64,000 nt of DNA from Eikenella corrodens. GTDB lineage: Bacteria; Pseudomonadota; Gammaproteobacteria; Burkholderiales; Neisseriaceae. Under the pieces are notes generated by a model. The model saw only the letters and a program-made list of their open reading frames with translations. It searched no databases and was not told where the DNA came from. How positions within the stretch are numbered: position 1 is the first letter of the stretch; every line of letters starts with the position of its first letter. Location: NCBI RefSeq assembly GCF_900187105.1, contig NZ_LT906482.1, positions 372,001 through 436,000 on the forward strand. The letters run 5' to 3'. The position numbers and the translations under genes were made by a program. Below, one piece after another: positions 7,666 through 16,669 of the stretch.

Positions 7666-8220
7666 ATGAACCGCCAAGCCGAACAGGAACATAAAATGTC
7701 TGCCCTAGCCCGCCAACTCCGCCAGCTTCCCCCCGCCCAGCCCCGCACCGAGCTGCAGCGCTGGTATTTGGCCGTGGACGGCAACCAGCACCGTGCCGAT
7801 TTGCAGGCCGATACGCCGCAGCAGCAAGATTTCATGCTGTGCGAAGCCCTGCTGCCGCAAATCCGCTCCCTGGCCTGCCTGATTGCTGCCGAGCGGCACA
7901 ATTTTGAGCAACACAGCCCGGAAGTGTTCACGGAAGAAGCCGATTGGTTTGCCGCCCGTATTTTGGTGTTGGGCGTGCGCGTGTTTCATTTAGACATCAC
8001 GCTGATTCCGATGCTGCAAACCGCCAACCGCCGCGCTGCCGAATACGCCCGCAAACACGGATTACCCTTCACCCCCGCGCAAATGCGCATGAGCCTGCAC
8101 GCCTCGCGCCCTGAGGGCGGGCTGATTTTGGAAAACGCCTGCTTTGCCGATGCGGATTTGGGTATAATCGGCAATTCGCTGCAACTGAGCCACAGCCTGC
8201 CCAATCTGATTACCGGTTGA
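7666..8220 (+). CDS. Unknown protein behind the aromatic attenuator
   Basis: A 184-aa protein I cannot assign. The open frame extends upstream to 7453, but that part runs across the leader and attenuator and should not be coding. ATG 7666 (MNRQAEQEHKM) or ATG 7696 (MSALARQ) are the candidates; 7696 has AGGAA 7 nt before it. The protein looks soluble and mostly helical (IRSLACLIAAERHNFEQ, ANRRAAEYARKHGLPFTPAQMRMSL), with no signal peptide or membrane segment. If the attenuator is real, the gene responds to aromatic amino-acid supply, so a role in aromatic metabolism, transport or aminoacyl-tRNA physiology is a reasonable inference, but no catalytic motif is evident. It may be co-transcribed with the TgpA-like gene. 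Confidence 0.7.
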   Translation: MNRQAEQEHKMSALARQLRQLPPAQPRTELQRWYLAVDGNQHRADLQADTPQQQDFMLCEALLPQIRSLACLIAAERHNFEQHSPEVFTEEADWFAARILVLGVRVFHLDITLIPMLQTANRRAAEYARKHGLPFTPAQMRMSLHASRPEGGLILENACFADADLGIIGNSLQLSHSLPNLITG

Positions 8221-8349
8221 ACACAGGCTGGCGGCTACAGGCGCACAAAACACACCATCTGATAAAAAGGCTACCTGAAACGAAGTTTGCCCAAGCAAAC
8301 CAAGTTTCTGCAAATCAAACAACCAAGCCGCCATCCAACCCCAACCACC

Positions 8350-10338
8350 ATGCTCGTTTTCAACCCCGAATACATCGACCGACCGCCCGAACGCCTGCCG
8401 CGTTTGGGCGTTCTATTGCTGCTGCTATGGATCACCCTGCCGCTGGCTTTTGCCCTGCCTGTGGGTGTCATTATCGTCTTCGGCGTGCTGTGGCTGATCC
8501 AACTCGGGCTCACACTTATCGGCAGCCGCGGCCTGCCCGCTTGGGCCACTGCCATCGGCGGCCTGGCCGTGTTTGGCTTCGTGTTTTCGCAGTTGGGCAC
8601 GTTTCTCGGCAGCGAGGGCGGCAGCGCGCTGCTTCTGCTGCTGGTGCTGCTGAAAACCTATGAAAGCCGCGTATTGCGCGATTGGCATATGCTGCTTACC
8701 GCCATGGTGTTCCTGATGGGTGCCACTGTGCTGCTCAACCAAGGCATGTTCATCGGCCTGTGGCTGTTGGCCGGCCTGTTCGGCACCGCCACCTGCATCG
8801 CCCTCTTCAATATGCCGCTGCGCCTGGCCGCCCGCCACGCCGTTACCGCCCTGCTGCTCACCCTGCCGCTGGCCGCCGTATTATTTATCGCTGTGCCGCG
8901 CATGAGCGAACCGCTGTGGCGCATTCCGCAGCCGCCAAAGCCGGGCCAAGCCCAAACCGGTCTGTCCGATACCATGCAGCCGGGCAGCATCAGCAATTTG
9001 GTGCAAAGCAACGAGCTGGCTTTCAATGCTACTTTCGACGAGGGCTACACCCCAAATCCAGCCGACCTCTATTGGCGTGCCATCACCATGAGCCAATTTG
9101 ACGGCGAACAATGGCGTGCCGATGATGATTTTATTGAAAGCAACGCCACCACCGAGCTTACCCAATCCATCGTGTCCTACAGCATTATTATGCGCGATGA
9201 ACGAGGCCGTATCCCCGCGTTGGATTATCCATTCATCAATTCCAGTGCTGCCAATTCGCGCAGCAAAATGCATTTTGCTCAAGGCCACACCGTGCGCGTA
9301 CGCAGCCATGATGGTTTACGCCGATTTTCCTTGCAGGCTGCCATCGGCAACAGGCTACCTGAAAAACTTTCCCCCTCTCGCCAGCGCCAGCTGAGCCGCC
9401 TGCCCGGCTACAGCAACCAGCGCATCCGCTCGCTCGCCCGCCAACTGCGCGGCCAATCTGCCAACACCGTCGATTTCGTCAACCGCACCCTGGCCTACTA
9501 CCGCAACCAATCCTTCGCCTACACCCTCAATCCCCCGCTCGACCGCAGCCCCGACCGCATCGACAACTTCGTGTTCGACAGCCGCCGCGGCTTCTGCGAA
9601 CACTACGCCGAAAGCTTTGTGGTCATCATGCGCGCCGCCGGCGTGCCCGCCCGCGTGGTTACCGGCTATCAGGGCGGCGAATACAATCCTGATGGCGGCT
9701 TCTGGCAGGTGCGCGGCAAAGATGCCCATGCCTGGGCCGAAGTGTGGCTGCCCGAAGAAGAAGCCTGGCTGCGCGTCGATCCCACCGCCGCCGTGAGCAG
9801 CAACCGCATTGAACAGGGTCTCTCCTCCGCGCTGGAGGGCGGCGAGCAAGAGCTGGTGGCCGGCAGCGGCAATTGGCAGTGGTGGAGCAAACTTAGCGCC
9901 GAAGGCCAGTTTTACTGGCAGGAATGGGTGGTGAACTACGACAGCAGCTCGCAGCAAAGCCTGTTCCGCAGCCTGGGCTTGGGCGGCTTCAACCTATTGA
10001 GCCTGCTCGTATTCCTGCTCATCGGCGGCACCCTAGCCCTGATTCCGCTGTGGCTGTGGTGGCGGCGCAGCAGCCGGCGCTATGCCAACCTGTTGGAAGA
10101 AGGCTTTGCCCGCATCAAAGAACGCCTGCTCGACGTGGAAGGCATCGACCCCGCCGCCCTCGGCCCCGCCGAAACCGCCAACATCCTGCGTGAGCAGGAA
10201 TGCCTCAGCCCCGAGCTGGAAAGCCTGCTGGCGCAATACGAACGCTGGAACTACGCCGATGACGGCCTGCCCCCGAAAGCCGCGCAAAAACGCTGGTATC
10301 GCCAGTGCTGCCGCGCCGTGCGCAAGGTTAAGCTGTAA
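8350..10338 (+). CDS. TgpA-like membrane transglutaminase (DUF3488/transglutaminase-like)
   Basis: Inner-membrane protein of 662 aa. The N-terminal about 190 residues carry six or so hydrophobic helices (DUF3488-like). A large periplasmic part follows with a transglutaminase core whose triad is visible: Cys416 (RRGFCEHYAES), His460 (DAHAWAEVW) and Asp477 (VDPTAAV). Near residue 545-565 is one more TM helix (LLSLLVFLLIGGTLALIPLWLWW), then a cytoplasmic tail. This is the TgpA domain order; in Pseudomonas the homologue is an essential membrane protein, substrate unknown. I start at ATG 8350; a TTG at 8287 in frame would overlap the DUS. A host DUS inside the gene (about 9352) is read as NRLPEKL. 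Confidence 0.85.
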   Translation: MLVFNPEYIDRPPERLPRLGVLLLLLWITLPLAFALPVGVIIVFGVLWLIQLGLTLIGSRGLPAWATAIGGLAVFGFVFSQLGTFLGSEGGSALLLLLVLLKTYESRVLRDWHMLLTAMVFLMGATVLLNQGMFIGLWLLAGLFGTATCIALFNMPLRLAARHAVTALLLTLPLAAVLFIAVPRMSEPLWRIPQPPKPGQAQTGLSDTMQPGSISNLVQSNELAFNATFDEGYTPNPADLYWRAITMSQFDGEQWRADDDFIESNATTELTQSIVSYSIIMRDERGRIPALDYPFINSSAANSRSKMHFAQGHTVRVRSHDGLRRFSLQAAIGNRLPEKLSPSRQRQLSRLPGYSNQRIRSLARQLRGQSANTVDFVNRTLAYYRNQSFAYTLNPPLDRSPDRIDNFVFDSRRGFCEHYAESFVVIMRAAGVPARVVTGYQGGEYNPDGGFWQVRGKDAHAWAEVWLPEEEAWLRVDPTAAVSSNRIEQGLSSALEGGEQELVAGSGNWQWWSKLSAEGQFYWQEWVVNYDSSSQQSLFRSLGLGGFNLLSLLVFLLIGGTLALIPLWLWWRRSSRRYANLLEEGFARIKERLLDVEGIDPAALGPAETANILREQECLSPELESLLAQYERWNYADDGLPPKAAQKRWYRQCCRAVRKVKL

Positions 10339-10427
10339 CACACCGCGCTTTTACCTGACCGAACTCGGATTAACGTTCTACCTCCCGTTTGTCTGTTATC
10401 TTTCAGGTAACCTTTATCAGAGCAAGC

Positions 10428-10532
10428 TATAGTGGATTAAATTTAAATCAGGACAAGGCGGCGAGCCGCAGACAGTACAAATAGTACGGCAAGGCGAGCC
10501 AACGCTGTACTGGTTTTTGTTAATTCACTATA
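10428..10532 (+). mobile_element. Correia repeat enclosed element (nemis), 105 bp
   Basis: Non-autonomous MITE with TATAGTGGATTAAATTTAAA at one end and an inverted AATTCACTATA end, bounded by TA. The internal sequence (CAGGACAAGGCGGCGAGCCG, CAGACAGTACAAATAGTACG, CGAGCCAACGCTGTACTGG) matches the short, internally deleted form of the Neisseria Correia element. Two other near-identical copies lie at 22665 and 50010. Confidence 0.9.
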
Positions 10533-10587
10533 AAACCGGATAAAGGCTACCTGAAAATTTATTCACCACACCCAAAAAGGATAACCC

Positions 10588-10839
10588 ATGAAACGTTTCT
10601 TCCCCCTGATGGCCGCCCTCGGCTTGGCCGCCTGCGCCGGCAGCCACACCACTTCCGCCCAAGCCGACGCCCAAGCGCCCGCCATCGGCACGCCCAACCC
10701 CGCCAGCGCATACTGCGTGCAGCAAGGCGGCAAGTCTGAAATCCGCAAAAACCAAGACGGCAGCGAATACGGCGTGTGCATCCTGCCAGACGGCAAAGAA
10801 GTGGAGGAATGGGCATACTACCGCGCCAACAACAAATAA
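10588..10839 (+). CDS. DUF333-domain lipoprotein
   Basis: An 83-aa predicted lipoprotein. It has signal peptide MKRFFPLMAALGLAAC (lipobox LAAC), a short polar linker, then a DUF333 domain: NPASAYCVQQGGKSEIRKN, followed by GSEYGVCILPDGKEVEEWAYYR, with two Cys probably disulfide-bonded. DUF333 proteins (E. coli YoaF type, sometimes annotated as putative hemolysin) have no proven role. The start is supported by AAGGAT about 6 nt upstream. A Correia element ends 55 nt before the gene and a host DUS lies between, so its promoter may lie in or beside the element. Confidence 0.88.
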   Translation: MKRFFPLMAALGLAACAGSHTTSAQADAQAPAIGTPNPASAYCVQQGGKSEIRKNQDGSEYGVCILPDGKEVEEWAYYRANNK

Positions 10840-10859
10840 GCCCCGCCCGGCCAAACAGG

Positions 10860-10898
10860 CAGGCTACCTGAAATCCAGTTTTCAGGTAGCCTGTTTGC
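10860..10898 (+). terminator. DUS hairpin terminator
   Basis: A 14-bp perfect stem CAGGCTACCTGAAA / TTTCAGGTAGCCTG with a 6-nt loop, then TTTGCTTTTT. It lies 20 nt after the DUF333 gene stop. Confidence 0.85.
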
Positions 10899-11009
10899 TT
10901 TTTCCCTCCCCCAAGAATAGCGGCGATAATGCTAAAATACCACCTTTAGCACCACCATGCGCGCCCCCGCGCATCCGTGCGCCCGAACAACCCCATCAAA
11001 GCATCCCAC

Positions 11010-13274
11010 ATGGCCTACCAAGTTCTCGCCCGCAAGTGGCGCCCCAAAACCTTTGCCGATTTAGTCGGGCAGGAACACGTTGTCAAAGCCCTGCAAAACG
11101 CCCTGGGCAAAGGCCGCCTGCACCACGCCTATCTGCTTACCGGCACGAGGGGCGTGGGCAAAACTACCATCGCCCGCATCCTCGCCAAAAGCCTCAACTG
11201 CGAAACCCCGCACGAAGGCGAGCCTTGCGGACAATGCCAATCCTGCCGCGACATCGACGCCGGGCGGTTTGTGGATCTGCTGGAAATCGACGCCGCCTCC
11301 AACACCGGCATCGACAACATCCGCGAAGTGCTGGAAAACGCCCAATACGCTCCCACCGCCGGCAAATACAAAGTCTATATCATCGACGAAGTGCACATGC
11401 TCTCCAAAAGCGCGTTCAACGCCATGCTCAAAACGCTGGAAGAGCCGCCCGAACACGTCAAATTCATCCTGGCCACCACCGACCCGCACAAAGTGCCCGT
11501 TACCGTGCTCAGCCGCTGCCTGCAATTCGTGCTGCGCAACATGACCGCCCAGCAGGTATCGCAGCACCTTGCGCACGTTCTGACCAGCGAACAAATCCCC
11601 TACGAAGCCCCCGCCCTCGCCCTGCTCGGCCGTGCCGCCGCCGGCTCCATGCGCGACGCGCTCAGCCTGCTCGACCAAGCCATCGCCATGGGTTCTGGCA
11701 GCGTAACCGAAGCCGACGTGCGCCAAATGATCGGCGCCGTCGACCAACACTACCTTTATTCCCTACTGCAAGCCGCCGCCAACCAAGACGGCGCCGTCCT
11801 GCTCGCCACCGCACAGGAAATGGCCGGCCGCGCCATCGGTTTCGACAGCGCCTTGAGCGAGCTCGCCCTCCTGTTGCAAAAGCTCGCCCTCATCAAAACC
11901 ATCCCCGCCGCCGTGCCCGCAGACGACCCCGAGCGCGATACCCTGCAACAGCTCGCCGGCCAACTGGGCGACGAACAAATCCAGCTGTATTACCAATGTG
12001 TTATCCACGGCAAGCAAGACCTGCCGCTCGCGCCCGACGAATACGCCGGCTTCGTTATGACCCTGCTGCGCCTGCTCGCATTCGCCCCCCTGGCCGCAGC
12101 CGAACTGCCCGAAGGCAGCCAAATCAGCGGCAGCGAACTGCACGACCCCGCCCCAAAGCCCCGTCCGGCTGCCACACCGCAGCCGGATAAGCCCCCCAGA
12201 CTGGCTGAAAACCATATAGCAGAAGCCCCTCCCGCCCAAGCCGAACCAAGGCTACCTGAAAGCGGGCATAACAGCCAAAATGAACACGGCAGCTTTTCAG
12301 GTAGCCCAAACAACAACGGCAGGCTTTCGCAAAACAACCCCCTGCCGCAAGCAACTGCCACCGCTGCCCGCCATACCGAAAGGCTACCTGAAAATATTTC
12401 AGGCAGTCCAAACAGCCGGCACGAGCTTTCGCCCAACCCAAACGCATCCGGCAACCCTGCGCCCGGTTTGGCCGAACCCGGCCGCCCCTACCCTAGCGAG
12501 CCGCAACCTACTCAGACAGAAGCCGTCCCTACCGCCTTCGAAAGCAACCCGCCGTGGGACGATGCCCCGCCGCCCGCCGGTTTTGAAACCCGGCAGCCCG
12601 ACAGCCCCCCAAGCTCAGGGCTAGCTGAAACCGAGCCCAGCCAAAACCCCGCAAACGAGTTTCCGCATAGCCGAAACCAAAATGACAGCCTGCCCCAGCA
12701 CAAACATGATGCCGCATCCCGAAACGAATCCGGATTAGGCAGCGAAAGACTACCTGAAACCGAACAAAGCGGATTTTTACAGAGCCCAAACGGGCAAACC
12801 GAAGCCCAATCGGCCGCTGCCGAAACCCCGGAACACACCGGCACGGCTGCCCTGCCCCTGCCCGATGCCGACACCTGGCCGCACATCGTCGCCGCCATCG
12901 CCCCCAAAATCGGTGCCGCCCAAATGAGCGCCCAGCACACCGCCTGCCTCGGCTACGACCCGCAGCAACACCTGCTCACCCTTGCCGTGGCCGAAGCCGG
13001 GCAAGTCAGCATCAGCCGCGAACACATCCAGCGCATTGAGCAGCACCTGGCTGCCGCCTATGGCCATCCCGTCAGCATCCGCACCATCGATTGGCCGGCC
13101 GACGGCAACGCCGCCGAAACTCCCGCCATGCGCCAACAGCGCCTGCGCCAGGCTGCCCGCGATCAAGCACAAAGCCTGCTGGAGCAAGACTCCGCCGCGC
13201 AAGATATCCTCAATCTATTCGGCGCCCGCTGGCTGCCTGAAAGCCTTGTATTGCAGGGAAACAGCCAAACCTAA
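11010..13274 (+). CDS. dnaX: DNA polymerase III subunits gamma/tau
   Basis: Clamp-loader ATPase of the replisome, 754 aa. AAA+ domain: Walker A GTRGVGKT (about 45), zinc-binding cysteines in [16 protein letters not shown], Walker B IIDEVHML and the SRC sensor segment (VLSRCLQF). Domain III extends to about 365. A long disordered Pro/Asn/Ser-rich linker (about 375-600) leads to the tau C-terminal domain ([20 protein letters not shown] onward). ATG 11010 ([12 protein letters not shown]) is the conserved start; a GTG at 10977 is rejected. The linker contains at least four DUS or near-DUS (12249, 12297, 12381, 12747) read as RLPE or FSGS. I saw no obvious slippery AAAAAAG for a gamma frameshift. 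Followed by ybaB, the usual neighbour. Confidence 0.96.
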   Translation: MAYQVLARKWRPKTFADLVGQEHVVKALQNALGKGRLHHAYLLTGTRGVGKTTIARILAKSLNCETPHEGEPCGQCQSCRDIDAGRFVDLLEIDAASNTGIDNIREVLENAQYAPTAGKYKVYIIDEVHMLSKSAFNAMLKTLEEPPEHVKFILATTDPHKVPVTVLSRCLQFVLRNMTAQQVSQHLAHVLTSEQIPYEAPALALLGRAAAGSMRDALSLLDQAIAMGSGSVTEADVRQMIGAVDQHYLYSLLQAAANQDGAVLLATAQEMAGRAIGFDSALSELALLLQKLALIKTIPAAVPADDPERDTLQQLAGQLGDEQIQLYYQCVIHGKQDLPLAPDEYAGFVMTLLRLLAFAPLAAAELPEGSQISGSELHDPAPKPRPAATPQPDKPPRLAENHIAEAPPAQAEPRLPESGHNSQNEHGSFSGSPNNNGRLSQNNPLPQATATAARHTERLPENISGSPNSRHELSPNPNASGNPAPGLAEPGRPYPSEPQPTQTEAVPTAFESNPPWDDAPPPAGFETRQPDSPPSSGLAETEPSQNPANEFPHSRNQNDSLPQHKHDAASRNESGLGSERLPETEQSGFLQSPNGQTEAQSAAAETPEHTGTAALPLPDADTWPHIVAAIAPKIGAAQMSAQHTACLGYDPQQHLLTLAVAEAGQVSISREHIQRIEQHLAAAYGHPVSIRTIDWPADGNAAETPAMRQQRLRQAARDQAQSLLEQDSAAQDILNLFGARWLPESLVLQGNSQT

Positions 13275-13327
13275 GGCTGCTCCCGCACTTTTTTATTCCC
13301 ACCCACTCTTTAAATAGGAGCACACTC

Positions 13328-13669
13328 ATGTTCAACAAAGCCGGCCTCGGCAACCTGATGCAACAGGCACAAAAAATGCAGGAAAAAATGAAACAGGCAC
13401 AGGCCGAATTGGCCAACATCACCGTGGAAGGCGAAGCCGGCGGCGGCATGGTGAAAATCACCCTCAGCTGCCACCACGCCGTTAAACGCGTGCACATCGA
13501 CGACAGCCTCGCCGCCGATGCCGCTTCCGACAAAGAAATGCTGGAAGACCTGATTGCCGCCGCCTTCAACGATGCTACCCGCAAAGTAGAAGCCGCCGCC
13601 CAACAGCATATGTCGCAATTCACCCAAGGCCTCGGCCTACCCCCCGGCATGGACAACTTCTTCAAGTAA
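13328..13669 (+). CDS. ybaB: YbaB/EbfC nucleoid-associated protein
   Basis: A 113-aa DNA-binding protein of the YbaB/EbfC family, a dimer that binds DNA non-specifically and helps shape the nucleoid. Typical sequence: [19 protein letters not shown], a helical N-terminus, then the [14 protein letters not shown] core strand and a C-terminal helix ([19 protein letters not shown]). It sits 53 nt after dnaX with TAGGAG before the ATG. The dnaX-ybaB pairing (often followed by recR) is conserved in proteobacteria, but recR is absent here; the next gene is on the opposite strand. Confidence 0.95.
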   Translation: MFNKAGLGNLMQQAQKMQEKMKQAQAELANITVEGEAGGGMVKITLSCHHAVKRVHIDDSLAADAASDKEMLEDLIAAAFNDATRKVEAAAQQHMSQFTQGLGLPPGMDNFFK

Positions 13670-13683
13670 TCCACACATAAACA

Positions 13684-13712
13684 CCGGCTGCCCGAACTCG
13701 TCAGGCAGCCGG
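13684..13712 (+). terminator. Hairpin after ybaB
   Basis: CCGGCTGCC / GGCAGCCGG, a 9-bp stem with an 11-nt loop, 14 nt after the stop. No strong U-tract follows (TTCGTATTTGG). Confidence 0.55.
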
Positions 13713-13733
13713 TTCGTATTTGGCTTGCATCCG

Positions 13734-13777
13734 TTTTCAGGTAGCCTCCATATCGCCTTACCAAGGCTACCTGAAAA
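13734..13777. terminator. DUS inverted pair between convergent genes
   Basis: TTTTCAGGTAGCCT and AGGCTACCTGAAAA with a 16-nt loop, followed by GGTTTT. It lies between ybaB and the convergent acyltransferase gene and could act in both directions. Confidence 0.6.
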
Positions 13778-13943
13778 GGTTTTATCGCCATTCCAATAGA
13801 AACTCATCTCGCCATATTTCTGTACTGCCTACAGCTCTCACCAGCTAGTATGCAAAACAATGGATACCGCCACCAATCAAATCCACCCATCAAACAAAAA
13901 GCCGTCCCAACAAACGGGACGGCTCAACAATCATCACAACAGA

Positions 13944-14744
13944 TTAAGTCCGCTCAAACACGGCACCCTTTTCTTCCACCACGCTCTCGGGTGGCAGGCC
14001 GCGCAGTTCGCCCATCTTGGCCGCAATTTGCGCCTGGGCGGCGGCGCATAGCTCTTGCCGCGTTTTGCCTTCCGGCGAAATCGGTTCCAGAAAATACAGC
14101 ACGCCTTCGCTGCGCTTTTGCGGCAGGATGCGGCAGAACGATTCCCACAAGCTGATTTCGCCGCAATAGGCCATATCCGTGTTCGGACTGCCGTCTTCAT
14201 TTGGATAGTACACCAACACCGGCCACACCGGATATTGGCCGATGATGGCGGTATCGAATAGCCCGCTCTTAAATGGCTTGATGCCCCGCCCGTCGGTGCT
14301 TGTTCCTTCGGGGAATACAACCGCGTAATCCTTTTCCGACAAAATCTGCAACAGCACATCCATCACCTGCTGTGATGATTGGCGGTTGCCGCGTTTGATG
14401 AATACTGTATCGACTCGCGCCACCAGCCAGCCGATTACCGGCCAGTCGCGCACTTCTTGCTTGGCTACAAAGCGTACAGCCTGCACGGAGTTGATGAGAA
14501 AAATATCCAGCCAGGAGATGTGGTTGCCCACCATAAACTGGCCACCTTCGGCGAAAAAACGTTCCGCTCCGTGCACGGTCAGCTTGGTACCAAACACTTT
14601 CATGCACTGGCGCGACCAGCGTTGAATCCGCCATTGGCGTTTGGCCTTATCTTCACGGCCGAAAAACAAGGCTACCTGAAGGCAGCCCCACAACAAAACG
14701 GCAGCCACCCCAAATAGCCTGACAATCAGTCTGAGCCTACGCAT
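13944..14744 (-). CDS. 1-acyl-sn-glycerol-3-phosphate / OlsA-like O-acyltransferase
   Basis: PlsC-family membrane acyltransferase, 266 aa. Motif I is NHISWLD (the catalytic HX4D), and motif III is VFPEGTSTDG. The N-terminus is a hydrophobic anchor (LRLIVRLFGVAAVLLWGCLQVALFF). It would transfer an acyl chain to lysophosphatidic acid or to a lyso-lipid. The gene lies 21 nt downstream of an OlsB-like N-acyltransferase gene on the same strand, the arrangement of ornithine-lipid olsBA operons, so OlsA is a serious candidate. A general NlaB/PlsC role in phospholipid synthesis is the alternative. A DUS is read inside the N-terminal region (LQVALF). Confidence 0.85.
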   Translation of the reverse strand: MRRLRLIVRLFGVAAVLLWGCLQVALFFGREDKAKRQWRIQRWSRQCMKVFGTKLTVHGAERFFAEGGQFMVGNHISWLDIFLINSVQAVRFVAKQEVRDWPVIGWLVARVDTVFIKRGNRQSSQQVMDVLLQILSEKDYAVVFPEGTSTDGRGIKPFKSGLFDTAIIGQYPVWPVLVYYPNEDGSPNTDMAYCGEISLWESFCRILPQKRSEGVLYFLEPISPEGKTRQELCAAAQAQIAAKMGELRGLPPESVVEEKGAVFERT

Positions 14745-14765
14745 CAGCTAACCTTGTCTTCTGAT

Positions 14766-15515
14766 TTATTTAACAAAATGTTTGGCATAACGCGGATGGA
14801 TATTGGCCATCGGCATCATCACCAGCATATCGGCACTGCCGAAATCCTTATCCCAATGCGGCTCGCCGCAAATCCATACGCCGGCGCGCAGATAGCCCTT
14901 CATCAGAGGCGGTGCTTCCACTTCCAAATCCTGCCGCAGTTCATTCAACGGCAGCGGCACTTTCGGGAATACGCGATATTCCTCGGGCGAGTAATGGGTT
15001 TGTTTGAGCTGGTTAAACAGACTGGCGGCATAGTGTCCGCCGTCGTCCACATGCACGCTACCACAGCCGATCATGTATTCCAGACCATGTGCTTGCATGA
15101 AACTGATCAAACCCATCCACAGCAGCGAAATCGTGCCACCAGTACGGTAGTCTTTGTGTACGCAGGCACGCCCCAGCTCCACAGTTTTGGGCAGGATATG
15201 GCGAATGCGGGAGAGGTCGAATTCCGAATCGGAATACCAGCCGCCGGCAGCTTGGGCCGCTTCTTCGGTGATCAAGCGGTAGGTGCCGATGATGCGGCCG
15301 CTGGTTTTGTCGCGCACAATCAGATGGCGGCAGAATTCATCATAACGGTCGATATCGCGGCCGTCTTCACCGTGTATACCGGCGCCCATCTCACGGCCAA
15401 AGATGTCGAAACGTAAGCGCTGCGCTTCTTCCACGGCATCTGCTTCGCGGGTTACACTCACTTCAAGATTGCCGCCGTCTACCAGCAGCCATTCTTGGTT
15501 TTTTATTTGTTGCAT
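14766..15515 (-). CDS. olsB: OlsB-like ornithine N-acyltransferase (GNAT family)
   Basis: A 249-aa member of the acyl-ACP-dependent N-acyltransferase family (Acetyltransf_5 / OlsB type), which transfers a 3-hydroxyacyl group to the alpha-amino group of ornithine to make lyso-ornithine lipid. Family wording visible: RLRFDIFGREM, YDEFCRHLIVRDKTSGRIIGTYRL, ELGRACVHKDYRTGGTISLLWMGL, IGCGSVHVDDGGHYAASLF. The start ATG is preceded by GGAGTAACCC. It precedes the PlsC-type gene, consistent with a two-step aminolipid pathway. Similar proteins are often labelled hemolysin-like, which is a historic misnomer. The amino-acid substrate (ornithine versus another) cannot be told from sequence. Confidence 0.72.
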   Translation of the reverse strand: MQQIKNQEWLLVDGGNLEVSVTREADAVEEAQRLRFDIFGREMGAGIHGEDGRDIDRYDEFCRHLIVRDKTSGRIIGTYRLITEEAAQAAGGWYSDSEFDLSRIRHILPKTVELGRACVHKDYRTGGTISLLWMGLISFMQAHGLEYMIGCGSVHVDDGGHYAASLFNQLKQTHYSPEEYRVFPKVPLPLNELRQDLEVEAPPLMKGYLRAGVWICGEPHWDKDFGSADMLVMMPMANIHPRYAKHFVK

Positions 15516-15743
15516 GGGTTACTCCGGAAAAACGTGCCATTTCGCACAGGCTGAACTGTAAAGCCACAAGGCGTAAGTGGCAAGTAGATTGTTTGCTCGT
15601 GCGGCGGAAATGGCGGATTTTAACAAAGGTTTTACTCAACAGCGAAATGGCACGCCTTAGATTATTCAAGAATATTGTCGGCCAAATGTTTGCTCTAGGT
15701 TAAAGTTTGTACCTTCAGGGAGCCCTGTTAATCCATAGCTAAC

Positions 15744-15791
15744 AGGCTACCTGAAAGCCTGCCTGAGCAGTAGAAATTTTTCAGGTAGCCT
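15744..15791. terminator. DUS inverted pair, kptA side
   Basis: AGGCTACCTGAAA and TTTCAGGTAGCCT with a 22-nt loop. It ends 1 nt from the kptA stop, so it would terminate kptA on the minus strand. Confidence 0.6.
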
Positions 15792-15792
15792 C

Positions 15793-16338
15793 TTACATTC
15801 GCCGTAAAAACTGTGACGGCACTTCTTTAATCAGCCACACTTTATTGGCTGTTAAATAAAACACAAAACCCTGCTGACGCATCAGCCCGGCCTGAACTTC
15901 CAACACCAACGGCTTGCCGTGGCGGCTACCCACCGACACAGCCGTCTCCACATCGCCCGACAAGTGCACATAATGCCGGCTGCCCGGCAACAAGCCTTGC
16001 TCTTCAATAGCTTCGGCAAAACGCTGCGCCGTGCCGTGATACAGGATTTCCGGCGGCTCGGTTTCGGTGTAGGCAATATCCACTTGTGCCGTGGAATGCC
16101 CTTGCTCGGCACGGATTTTGCCGCCATCGGCAGACAGCGTAAACCGTTTTTTATTATTGGTAGCCACCACCTCATGCAATAGCGGCAGGCTGATATTGCG
16201 CCCGTGTGCCGCCGCCTGGGTTAATAGCTCATCCACATCTGCCCAGCCTTCACCATCCAGCGTCAAACCGATGGCTTCGGGATGGTGGCGCAGGATATAA
16301 CTGAGGAATTTGCTCACGCCGGCAGTTGATTTGTCCAT
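15793..16338 (-). CDS. kptA: RNA 2'-phosphotransferase (Tpt1/KptA)
   Basis: A 181-aa NAD-dependent RNA 2'-phosphotransferase, which removes an internal 2'-phosphate from RNA through an ADP-ribosylated intermediate. Signatures: KFLSYILRHHPEAIGLTLDGEGWADVDEL at the N-terminus, KKRFTLSADGGKIRAEQGHS, the LYHGT motif, then HYVHLSGDVETAVSVGSRHGKPLVLEV. The conserved catalytic Arg-His-His-Arg set appears present (RHH, R in KIRAEQGHS, HGT, HVHLS). Bacteria have no tRNA splicing that creates this 2'-phosphate, so the natural substrate is unknown. Monocistronic by appearance. Confidence 0.93.
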   Translation of the reverse strand: MDKSTAGVSKFLSYILRHHPEAIGLTLDGEGWADVDELLTQAAAHGRNISLPLLHEVVATNNKKRFTLSADGGKIRAEQGHSTAQVDIAYTETEPPEILYHGTAQRFAEAIEEQGLLPGSRHYVHLSGDVETAVSVGSRHGKPLVLEVQAGLMRQQGFVFYLTANKVWLIKEVPSQFLRRM

Positions 16339-16384
16339 TGTGTTGCCTTTAAATTTAGTGTTTGGTTGAGTCTTAAGTATGTGT

Positions 16385-16493
16385 TATAGCGAATTAACTT
16401 AGATTCAGCTACAGCATTGAGTTGTCTTGCTTTACTTCAGTACGGTTACCTTTCGGCCTTATGTCAAGCCAATTCAATTATAATTTCGTTATA
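16385..16493 (+). repeat. Degenerate Correia-like element
   Basis: A 109-bp segment that starts TATAGCGAATTAACTTAGA and ends with an imperfect inverted end (TAATTTCGTTATA). Aligned by eye with the intact copy at 50010, the left third follows it closely (TATAG-GAATTAA, then CAG-TACAGC-TTG). The interior has decayed. It probably represents an old insertion or a related MITE subfamily. Confidence 0.45.
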
Positions 16494-16669
16494 GTTATAT
16501 GATTGAAAAGTGAAATATTAGACGATCGTCTGCATCTGCAAAGCTGCGTCCGCGAAAAACAAGAGTTACCTCAATTCTGCTTTGTTACAACAGGGCATCT
16601 AACTAATTACCTACCCAGATAGGCTATTTTTCAGGTATCCTAATTGTCCTTGACCATGGGAGATTCAAA
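16494..16669. other. Intergenic stretch, no gene seen
   Basis: AT-rich spacer between the decayed Correia-like element and the SH3-like gene. It holds one mutated DUS (TTTTTCAGGTATCCT, about 16626-16640) and a Shine-Dalgarno-like GGGAGA just before 16670. I see no RNA gene or ORF. Confidence 0.4.

Noticed and set aside
11010-13274. A dnaX frameshift signal for gamma
   Set aside because: I looked for A AAA AAG with a downstream stem near the domain III-linker border and did not find one.
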